Shown here piece by piece: positions 23,991-33,569 of a stretch of 64,000 nt of DNA. Position numbers and translations under genes: made by a program. The notes under the pieces were generated by a model. That model did not search any database. It was not told the origin of the DNA and saw only the letters and a program-made list of their open reading frames with translations. Source of the stretch: Trametopsis cervina. Taxonomy: Eukaryota; Basidiomycota; Agaricomycetes; Polyporales; Irpicaceae. The stretch is from assembly GCA_022385755.1 (NCBI GenBank), contig MU278353.1:1260553-1324552 (forward strand), written 5' to 3'. Positions within the stretch are counted from its first letter, which is position 1. Every line of letters begins with the position of its first letter.

Positions 23991-26849
23991 CTATCTTGCC
24001 CACCCCCACTGTACCGATGGAATCCCCCCCCGCGTATGGTTAAGGCCGTCCGTCTGAATAGCAGCTTGACCTGTGTGGTGGTACAGGTCGGTCTGAACGG
24101 CTGGTGGAACATGTTCGTGTTAAATAGACTTCAAATATCGGGTCAAAACACTTACCTGCATTGAGCATAACCCGCAAAGGCGTTTGCACGGCAGACTCAG
24201 ACAATGTCATATCTGCGCGTGCTTGTATTCCCGTGTCTTGCGTTTCTACTTCCGGAGCAGACAGGGCTACAGCACGTTCCGATGACAATGGTTCGTCAAC
24301 TTGAATCTCGTCATCCGCAGTAGCCTGCGTGGCGCCTTCACGCTCGAAAGCGGAGTAGTCTCGTAGCGGCTCCATGTCATGCCACTCGGGCTCTACGAGA
24401 GGCAGTGGCGGATCCCATGTCACGTCAGTGTGTAGCGTGAGACGGCTGAACCTAAGTGAGTCCGAGCTTGAGGCTGTCCGTTCTCTGTCCGTCTGAGGCC
24501 CGGTACTGGCATCGTCGGGAGCTATGTCGTCAAGGCCTTCGTCAGACACAACATCGGGGTCTGTCTTCACACGTAGCTGCTGTGCGGCAAGGGCGTTGCC
24601 GAAGGCTCGTGAGCCATAAACGCTTCCTGGAAGCCAATCTGCCTTGCGGTTAGCATACACATACGCCTCCGCAAAGATACTTGGGCCTACCGTCAGGCTG
24701 TGCAGCAACAAATTCGGCCATGGAGTTGACTAAGAGATAGGGGTTAGCAGGTATCAAGGCAGGTGAAGCACCATATACTTACTTATGCGCCAGTTGCCAT
24801 TATTTGGCTCACGAAATTCGATGCGACGAACACGTCGTGTGCTTGTCCGTGAACCGCTGGCCTCCGGTTCTCCGCTGCTACCCTCCATGCCGGCAGGGAT
24901 GGAGCGCTTGGCGTGGGATGCTCGAGTCCTCATCTGAACCTCAGACGTAGACGACGATGGAGCTTTGCGTGCTGGGGCATTTTCATGCTTTCCTGTCCTG
25001 CGTCCGCGTGCGATCGGCCTGCCACGACCTCGGCCTCCAGTCGATTGGTGCGTTTTTTTGGACGCATTACTAGAAGACGACTTTCTGGTGCGGTGCCACC
25101 ATTCCATGTCATCTTCGCCATCTGTCAGCTCAAATGGATCCTCAGGCGGTGCCGGCGTGTTCTGCTCTGGATGACGGGCCGTGGCCATTAGCGCAGCGTC
25201 TCCGAATGTTGAAGGAAGGAGTAAGTCTTCGGAATATCTTTCCTCGGCCACCTTGAGCAATAGAAGCATAGAATTCAATATTTCGGAGGTTGTCTTCGTG
25301 CCCTTATTGAATCGTGGAGCAAGGTCGCATCGAAGCTTCTGCCGAATGCAGCGAATGCATCGCGCACTGGAGGTACTGTCGCCTGGGTTGAAGTAGACGT
25401 CGCATTTATGGCGATAGCCTTCTTCCCGCGTTGACTTGCACGATGTGCACCAGAGTCGCTGTATTGCAGGTCAGCAAATGAATGCTGACAGGGCAGTGTT
25501 CTGTGCGGCTTACCGATAGCGTTGGCCCTACGTGCCAGTCCTCCTCCGATATCATTTCCTCCACTATTGCGTCCACATCAGGGGCCAGGCCAGCGACCAG
25601 ATTGACTCCCGTATGCAGCACCTCAGCGGTGGACTGCTGGCCGGCATCGTCGTCGGTTGCCGCAGTAGAGACAACAGATGTTGCTCTGCTTTTACCCTGC
25701 CCACGCGGCTGTTTTTGACGGCGACCGGCCGGTTGTATAACGCGCTGCATCTTACGGGGCCTCTTCAGTGCAGACTTTAGGGCCGGCTGCTGTTCCACAT
25801 CACTAACGTCTGCTGCCACTGTGGATAGAGATCGGCTGCGTTTGCGGCGTGCAGGCGTGTCACGGCGGCTTGTGTCTACACCAGCTTGAGTGTGCGGCCT
25901 ATCTGTGGTGGGATATGGACATACCGGTAGTCATGCCCTGGTCTTCATCTTCTGTCACAGCCTCAGACAGTCGTGCAGCTCTTGACGCACTGCGAGTGCG
26001 GCGTCTGGGCGGGCTTTCATGAGTCGTATCTGTGAAAGGATTAGTGGGACTGCGACAGAAAAAAGCATAGTCACGCACCGGTGTCCATGCCATCAGTACT
26101 GGCCGGTACGGATGGGACTCGACTTCGAGCGGGCTGTTTACCCTTTCGTACCTCACTCCGACCTTGACGAGGTTCTTCAGAACTGGCCGGCCGCCTCAGA
26201 GCACCTGCGTGTTGCCGCCTCCCTTCCACACTCGACCTGCCCGCTTCCGCCGGGCCCAGTACGGCTTCAGGAGTCTCCGGATTCCCCACTGCGTCTCCAT
26301 CCGCTGTGCGCAATCGACCACTGCGTAGGGTTCCTGGTGCTGCTGGCTCCGGCGTTGCCGTAGCCGGATCTCTGCCATCACCCAAATGAGCTGTGAAATC
26401 TAACGAAAATATGAGATATAGCTTCATAAGGCCACACAGAGCTTACCGTTCCACCATGCCCTCCCAGAGCCATTCAGGGCGTCCTCACTAATCGCCGGTC
26501 GTGCATCCGTCAGCTTCATCTTGTACTCTCTAACGCGTGCGTCGGTTGGAGTGATTCGGTGTAGCTTTGGGAAGCGTTTCTTGATGCCGGCCTCTCTCAT
26601 TTCGATTGCTGCACTCGCCGCGAGCGAGTTGATGATGGCGTGCCGGTTACTGTTCCATGTAGTTATTACTTCCCTCTATGGAATGTTAGTCACAGTAAAT
26701 ATGAAGTACAGGTGCGTGCGTACCGCGTCAACCGCCATTTCATCCCAATACCGCTTGCGCTGTTCCTTAGGCACGTTGTGCACAACATCGAGTCCAGCAA
26801 GAAGGCGAAAGACGGCAACATTCATTTGATGTTGAGCGTTGACGGACAT
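23991..26849 (-). CDS. KDZ-element accessory protein A, six-cysteine cluster (816 aa)
   Basis: Not recognised as a named family. Minus-strand exons (nine; one position near 26,079 is uncertain by one base) are 26849-26724, 26675-26447, 26399-26079, 26029-25925, 25875-25514, 25458-24783, 24729-24691, 24638-24156 and 24100-23991. The sum is 2,451 nt, in frame. The N-terminal 120 residues look folded (MSVNAQHQMNVAVFRLL, then TWNSNRHAIINSL). Then comes a long basic, disordered region. A cysteine cluster follows at residues 385-425, spaced C-x2-C-x11-C-x14-C-x2-C-x6-C, which resembles a stretched fungal Zn2Cys6 motif. Beyond it are more basic, Ser-rich stretches (GRGRGRPIARGRR) and an acidic C-terminal part. 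A nuclear, possibly DNA-binding role is my inference. It is divergent from gene B with 220 bp between start codons. Confidence 0.72.
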
Positions 26850-27069
26850 GATGGCAGAGCGGTGGAGGGATAAGAGTGTGAAGGCAAGCCGTACGTGTGG
26901 TGGAAGAGGAAGAAGAAGCAACGCCGAAGATGCAAGCTGCCAGCTCGATAGATCGGCATAGCCAGATCGCCGTCTCTGGCAACACCGGCTCAGAACATCA
27001 CGTGATCGCGTAGGCCGTCGATTGAGCGCTCCACACATGCCCAGATGTCTATTGCACGCACTCACGAAC
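26850..27069. promoter_or_regulatory. Shared divergent promoter region of genes A and B
   Basis: 220 bp between the start codon of gene A (leftward) and that of gene B (rightward). No obvious TATA box is seen in either direction. The compact head-to-head arrangement suggests joint control, which is inference only. Confidence 0.4.
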
Positions 27070-28669
27070 ATGTCAGACGGTAAGTGACATATATACGGAA
27101 AGTAAGCAACACTAAGATATGCATTACAGAGAGACCAAGCACATACGAGTTCGGCCGGGTCTATGATGTGACCGGCCGAGAGGAAACAAGATATGGGTTA
27201 CTGGCTGATGGCTCAACCTTTTGGATAACGAGAGGTATGTACTGACCCTGCAATATTACATCGGCTGCTCACATTGTGCAACAAATCAGATCGCAGTCCA
27301 GGGGAAACCACAGAGAGGTCCAACCAGGCAGCCGATAGCGATTCCGAGGACTCAGATATGGCCGATGATGAGGACAAGACGGGCGAGGTTCTATTTGGCG
27401 GCTCAGTCCTTCCTGCATTCGAACCCGCTGAGGAACAGGAGGGCTCTGCAGCGGGAAAACACACAACAGTACACCCCAATGAGTCAGCAAGTGACACCAA
27501 ATTGCATGAGCGGCCTTCAAGTCCCTCGTTTTCCACAGGCGGAGCATCGCTTACGTTTGGAGGCCCCAGTGACCTTGAATTTAGGTTCACCCTCAGTAAT
27601 CGGGTGGCTGGTCCATCACGCAAAGCAAGAGCGGTACTCTCAGCCTCTCCTCCCTTATACGAATCTGCGCGTTCTGCGCGCTCCTCAGCAGGCGAGTCAG
27701 GCGATGAGGAAGACGAGGACGGCGACTGGCTTATGGAGACACCCCTCCCGGCCTTCATGGCCGATGAGACGACCGCAGATGGGCACCGGAATACTGAAAA
27801 CACGGAGCCGGTGATCGACACTACAATGGCAGAGCTTCCGACCTTTGCAAGCTCGTCACCTTCTTCCGACGACAACGGCAGCGAAGCAACAGGGGTGTGG
27901 GAGGTAGATCTGCCGGCCTTTGAGGATAACGTTGGTATGGGTGAGGCGGCCGATTATGATGAATACGTGGAGCGTACTGCTGTGGGCGCACTTCAACTCG
28001 AGCTGAACGCAGGCGAGGTGAATGATCCCCGTGGGAGGCACCATATTTCACCATCTCTCACAGCGTTGCCTAGCGTTGTCCGAGAGGCGTCATTGAGTGG
28101 CAGCGAGGAGTCAGTGTTTCTGGATGATGGTTCCCATGTGGCAGTGGATATTCGCCGGGGTACTGGGGAGGTGGGATTGGCTGTATCCGCGTTAGCAGAG
28201 CTTCCCAGCTTTGGAGATGCACCTATGGAGGACACGAGTGACTCTGAATCGGATGCATCGGCTCGGGGTGAGTGCAGATAATGTTTAGGGACATTGGCAC
28301 GGTACTAATATTTGCACAGAGGTAGAATCTCCAGCCGTCAGTGACCCGCTGCGACCGGCCGGTAGCAGCCATGCATTTCCTCCAGTTGACACGAATCCTC
28401 ACAGTGATCACAAGAGTGATGGACGCTCCGGTGTAGCCGAAGACGAACTATCCGGTCTTGGCTTGTTGCCTGCCTTCGGCGACCCGCCCGTAGCGTATGA
28501 GAAAAGCCCTAGTTCAGCAGGATCCAGCCGCAGTAAGTCATTTTACCGCTGTATTGATACAGCCTGTGTATTGATGGCAGCAAAAGTGTCCTCTCGTAGT
28601 CGCAGCAGCCGTGTTGTCTCATTTGCCGGAGTCGAAGAAGCAGGGTCTGAGTCAGACAGCCAAGCATGA
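27070..28669 (+). CDS. KDZ-element accessory protein B, acidic with LPxF repeats (464 aa)
   Basis: Not recognised. Exons are 27070-27079, 27130-27234, 27290-28267, 28320-28532 and 28581-28669 (1,395 nt, in frame; all introns GT-AG, 48-55 nt). The first exon is only 10 nt. The first 38 residues look like a small conserved start (YEFGRVYDVTGREETRYGLL). The rest is acidic, Ser-rich and probably disordered. It is punctuated by six copies of a short motif, LP-x-F, each near acidic residues: residues 79-82, 191-194, 221-224 and 246-249, then two more near 344 and 418. Regular short hydrophobic motifs in an acidic disordered protein suggest repeated docking sites for a partner or a transcription-activation domain. 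This is inference. It converges with gene C, 58 bp between stop codons. Confidence 0.75.
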
Positions 28670-28727
28670 CGTCGTTCCGATGAAGATACATTGTGCGCGT
28701 AAAACAATTCAGATGTATTTACATAGC

Positions 28728-31503
28728 CTACTTGAGAACCAAACTCCCTCGCGCCCGCTCTGAGACAGTAACCTGCCGACCACTACGAGTCTTTACCTCG
28801 GTAAATTCATGACCTTTCGCTACTTTGGAAGGGGGCTTTCCTGTAGCGGTCAAGGCCTCGGCTGCGGTGAGCGACTTGGAACTTTGGCTGATGCACAACA
28901 TTAGCAACACTCATGCGGTCTTGTTAAGCGGACATACGCTGTGGAAGGCCCCGTTGCTGCACGCTTTCTCTTCCGCAACACTGCGTCTGACGTGTCCACG
29001 TCCTCGGTGCCGTCTTCTTCTACGTCGGCCGGCTCACCCGATTCCTCGGTCTCCGGATCGTGCTCAGGGAGTCCCGCGCTGACAGCATCTGCGTGTGCTG
29101 CAGCAGAGAGCGCAGGTATGACCGGCTGCACGGATTGTGTGTTCAAGTCTGGCAACAGACCGGGAACGTCTGGGGCTCTTGTAGCGTCAGAGAGGCGGGG
29201 CGAGACCGGGTGCGACGGCGTAGGCTTTCCACCAAGCGGATGGTTCGATGGAGGGGGTAGAACAGTGAGGATGAAGTCGAGAGCACCATGTATGATATCT
29301 GTGGCCGAGCTAATAGTCATTTCCCCAGAACAGATCGGCTCGCGTTCAATCACCTCGTCGCTAGGACTGTGGCGATCAAACGCAATGGAATGAAGCTCGC
29401 GCAACAACATACCCAGTCCAAGAGTAAGCTGTTCCAGCTGACCAGACTTGTTGTAGAATAAATCGCCGGTAATGTATTCACGTCGGCCGATCCAGGCCCA
29501 CATCGCGGTGTAATCAAAGGTGCGAGGGCTGGGGAGAGTAAGCACGTCGTAGTACCAGGTTGCCCACGGCATCATCCTCATAGGGATGTATTCAAAATTC
29601 TCCAGTGTACTGTTCCTGAAAGCGAAAGTGTGATCGGCTGCAGCCTGTAGCCGAGCATCATCCGGCGCCAATGCCTTCACGTAGTGAATGTGACTCTCGC
29701 GTTGTTCGCGAAACTGGTCAGGAGGCTGGTCGGCATAGTCGGACAACGTGAAGAGACCCTCGACGTTGGGGATGACCGGGTTGGTAACGGTTACACGGAT
29801 AGTAGGACGCGACAGCGGCCGAGCACGTCTGGAGGTGCTCTTGCCGACCTCGGCTGTACGCTGTGCACCTCCTCCTGATCGGCCGGTGAGGTTCACCGCA
29901 TCGTCTTCGGTAAACTGTGCCTCAGACTCTGATGACGACAATTGGCGGGCCTTTCCCTTTCCCTTATTCTTTCCTCCGTGCCCGGATCCCCTGCTGCGAC
30001 GCGGCCGATCTAACCTGGGAGCTGGGGAGGTAGGACGTGATTGTTGATCATCGGTAGGGGTGCCCTCGGTGTGCGCAGGATACAAGCCACTATGAACCAG
30101 CTCGCCATGTCTCTGGACCCCTGTAAATCGCAGAAAGCGTTCATCGCGGACACGATATTGACGAAGGAGGGAAACGAGTGCTTTGCGGCGGAGATGGGAA
30201 GGATCTTCCACTTGTACGTTTTCGAGCCACATATGTTCCACATCGAAGTACTGATCGGGCTGCGAGCGGATGTCGACCCAGGGTACAGTTGCGGAGGGGA
30301 TGCCGGTTGCTAGTACTATGATACAGCAGGTAAGCACATATCTCAACTTCCGAAGTAAGTAGATCGGCGTACCATACTCCGCTGTGCATACCTCCCGTAC
30401 CGCTCGGCTGAGATCCTTTGCGGATAACAAGTTCAAATCGTCGTCGGATGGGATAATGCAATGGCCCGCATTATCAAGGGGTAGCATAGGGGGATCCCTA
30501 GTGGTGGTGCCTGCGATCTTCACAGTACTGGTGTCCGCGGCCATCGTCCCCTCGTCATCGGCTTCCAAAGCATCTTCACATCGGTCAGACGTAAGCAGGG
30601 AGTATGCTAGATGACCAGCCTACCGGTTACGTCCTGCACATATTTCTGCCAAAGCGTTACGATTGTATCGAACGCTTTCTTGTTGGCGCTGGCCATGGGG
30701 GCAACGTTGGGGTTGATAACATCGTTGTTATCAAGACTGGGAAGGTCGTATGAGTATGTGTTGTTATGCAGATACGAAAGGCCTACGCGGTGATACTCCA
30801 CTCTCCCTCAACGTCCTTATAGCCCGTGAGAAGCAAGGTGAAGGGAATGCCGTAATTTGCGTTCAAGCCGGTCGCAACCGATCTCGCATACTTCAACAGT
30901 TCCTTACGATTCCTGCGTGTAGAGTGTAAATTATTATGCGCATAACGATTGCATGCAACCCACTTGTGCTGCTGTGCAATGGTGAGCCCTTCCCCATCCT
31001 TGTGTTGCCTCGCAGCCGCACGATATCTTGCCCTTTCGTCGTCGGCTACGTCTTCGGTCAGTTCCTTGATCGCGAGATTGCGCGCTTTGAGGCCGTCCCC
31101 TTCCCCCTTCGTGTCCAGATATGTCTGAAGCTCATTAGCGTGCTCGTCCGCCCACATATCGGTCCACTTCCGTGCCCGCTGCCTGGGTGTTGCCTTCTTG
31201 GCCGGTGGGAGACTGCTGGGAGGCGGTTTGTAGTGGTTCTGCATGTAATTAGAAGCACTCTATGATTCGAATCAGTATTGTCTCAGTGTTGCGATGTGTG
31301 AACACTACCTCCGCCCATGTATGAATTGAGTACACCGAATCCTGTGGGCACAAGGCAGCCACTTCTTCTCCTGCCTGACGCCGCAATTGGGCACGGGCAT
31401 GTCGACCGGCTGCATCGCGAAAAAGAGGTCCAATGCGTGCAATCACCGCTTTCTGCGCATCACTATACAGCTCAAAAGATGGCAGGGTTCTTGCTCGAGG
31501 CAT
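28728..31503 (-). CDS. KDZ-element accessory protein C (827 aa)
   Basis: Not recognised. Minus-strand exons are 31503-31309, 31238-30802, 30736-30624, 30573-30373, 30315-28938 and 28887-28728 (2,484 nt, in frame). The 65-nt intron at 30,737-30,801 has a weak donor (GTGGAG) but restores the frame exactly. Without it there is an apparent frameshift there. An in-frame ATG at 31,575 could extend the N-terminus by 24 residues. The first 260 residues are charged and helical, with a Trp/basic stretch (RQRARKWTDMWADEH) and ARNLAIKELTEDVADDERAR, reminiscent of HMG-box-like helices but not convincing. The middle has a basic Ser-rich linker (GGKNKGKGKARQL). A folded-looking part (YADQPPDQFREQRESHIHYV through YDVLTLPSPRTFDYTAMWAW) precedes an acidic C-terminal tail. 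Likely nuclear by composition. Confidence 0.7.
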
Positions 31504-31571
31504 AGTAGATTGTGAGACTCGCAAGTGAGGGAAGTGAACGACTTTCGGATTTTTCGTCGCAACCTGGTGCT

Positions 31572-31986
31572 TCATTCATGGCATCGATGTCGTTCGCACA
31601 ACACTGCCTCACACATGTGTGCACCACTAGTTTCGATCACTTTGAAATCACTAGTATTACTGCTCGTATCGGTCGGCCGAATGTCATACTCTGTTAAAAC
31701 TACTCCATGATCTATCCCGTCCGTTTTACTGTGTCCTCCCGTCCTTTCCCTCACTCCATCCGCTCTGTGGCCTCCGTCGAAGCAGGTATAAGACATACTT
31801 ACTCAGATTCCATCGTAAGATGTTCATACGATTGACATGTAGATCGCGATCAAGATCGTAGATAAACGTGCCCGTGCAGCGTTGCTGCCGTTCCTGAGCG
31901 ATACCGCGGAGATCGGGACGGAAGCCGATTGCATCATACCTCGCTGTATTCATCCATGGTCTTAGTCGGGAGTTGAACTGCGTCAT
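31572..31986 (-). CDS. Possible small KDZ-element gene E (100 aa, tentative)
   Basis: Two exons on the minus strand, 31986-31803 and 31690-31572, give 303 nt in frame. The donor is a good GTAAGTATG but the intron would be 112 nt, longer than its neighbours. Exon 1 encodes an ordered-looking segment (MTQFNSRLRPWMNTARYDAI, then YDLDRDLHVNRMN). It lies 134 bp from the TET/JBP-like gene, head to head. It could instead be a truncated gene, or an upstream exon of gene C with a join I did not find. Confidence 0.33.
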
Positions 31987-32120
31987 CAGTCACATGGTGC
32001 AGTAATAACGGCCGCCTCGCCACGAGTACAGCAGCAGGCATCAGATAACGTGCAGCGATTCACCTTGTTCCATACTATCACCTCTCCTGTCTCGTGTCCC
32101 CTCTTGTTTGAGCAACAACT

Positions 32121-33474
32121 ATGTCGTCGCAGCTCGTCAAAATGTGGGGCGGCCCGATTCAAGAACTAATGACATACCTGTTCAAGTTCCACGCGGCGGA
32201 ATATGTGAATCGGTTTCAGAACGCTGAACAACCTTATCCCGATTGCCCGGAATGGATGACGGGTGGAGGCTGGCCGGTCCGAGTGGCTAGAATGGAGCGG
32301 ATCTGTAAGATGCATGTTGTCGCTGTGAAAAACGCTAGTGAGTCCCATTCTGATCGTATGTAAAGCGATGCTTACCGTAGATAGTCAAGTACCGCCATCT
32401 CGATGCGGTTGCGTATGCTGCGGAAGTGGCGGATGGCAAAACCGCGGAGAACAATCCCGAGATCCGTCAGATGATCCGGGTGAAGGATAGCGCAGCGATC
32501 ACAGATGTGATCGACTTTCCTTGCATTATCACAGATAAGCACGACCGAATTCTTTGTTGGTACTTTCCAGAGATTCTCGATGTTGAAGCGCAGGTCAGTG
32601 CTCTTTCTATCGTCCCGATGTATCTCATCTCACGTCGTACTAGGAAGCAGCACTCATCAGCACAAAGGCTTTGGAAAACGAGCTTACGAAATCGAAATGT
32701 AAGCCACAAGATCCTTCCCGGATGGCCGGTGTGACTTGGAGAGCAGATTTGCAATACTTCCGCAAAGCGGAAGATTGCGAGATCCCTCCAGGCATTGTCA
32801 CGTTTGCACCGGTATGGCATGAGGCTGGCAAGCCGGTATGTTGAACATCTTCCGACGCTAAAACCTCCTAACCGCATTTTGACTTTCAGCAGCCGAAATA
32901 CCCTCCCGTTGTGGGCGCCGCATGGCGTGATTTCCAGGCAACGCCACAGTTTCGTGCCTGGGTGCGACCAATGCTGCCATTCCGGGATACGTTCAGCTTC
33001 GTCGCTGCCCTTTGCTATCCACTGCAGCTTATACAGCAGACAAAGTGTGAGAGGCGCCTTCGTGAGGACGAACGTTTTAAGGACTGCTTCGACACCTGGA
33101 CTTACCCCGGCCACGGGCTTGCTATCATTTCCAACCGGCAAACGCCCCTTCATCGGGACCGCAAGACCTCAACGGGCATGTACGACTTGCTCGCTACGTG
33201 CGGAAAATACAATGATGGTGATTTCATGATCGAAGAGCTCGGCCTCCGCCTGCGGTACAAGTCAGGAACCATGATAGGCCTGGCAGGTGGCCTGCTTCGA
33301 CATGGTGCCGAGGTTGGGGATGGGGAGCGCGTCGCATTCGCGAGCTTCATGCGTCAGGAGCTGATGGAGGCCGTGGGCATTGAATGTTCCTCATTGGCGC
33401 ACATGAAGAGTATTGCGGATGACGTGAACTGCTGGATCCATGGAGATGAATCCCCCGGGCCCTCGGAAGAGTAG
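32121..33474 (+). CDS. TET/JBP-like 2-oxoglutarate/Fe(II) dioxygenase (400 aa)
   Basis: Predicted nuclear dioxygenase that would oxidise a base in DNA, by family probably 5-methylcytosine. Exons are 32121-32337, 32385-32593, 32644-32835 and 32890-33474 (1,203 nt, in frame; introns 47-54 nt). The double-stranded beta-helix core is in the last exon. The iron-binding H-x-D is H294-R-D296 in TPLHRDRKTSTGMYDLL. The distal histidine is H344 in GGLLRHGAEV, and the probable 2-oxoglutarate-binding arginine is R353 in GERVAF. These match the fungal TET/JBP family, which is known to be carried by KDZ elements. The N-terminal 200 residues are a less conserved extension (HLDAVAYAAEVADGK, ITDKHDRILCWYFPE) seen in fungal members. 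All catalytic positions are present and there is no stop. It lies 95 bp upstream of, and in line with, the KDZ transposase. Confidence 0.87.
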
Positions 33475-33569
33475 CGGTGCGGCAGGTAATGCGATCGATG
33501 CACCATTTATATGTGTAAATTACAAATGGATAGTGATACTGTTCCCCCCATCGTCCTGCTCTCCATACG

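Noticed and set aside
25899..25925. A 22-nt intron in gene A
   Set aside because: Too short for fungal splicing. Using the next acceptor (GGTGTAG) gives a 49-nt intron in the right phase.
30730..30810. Frameshift making gene C a pseudogene
   Set aside because: A 65-nt GT-AG segment (30,737-30,801) restores the frame exactly and removes the stop, so an intron is the simpler reading, though the donor is weak.
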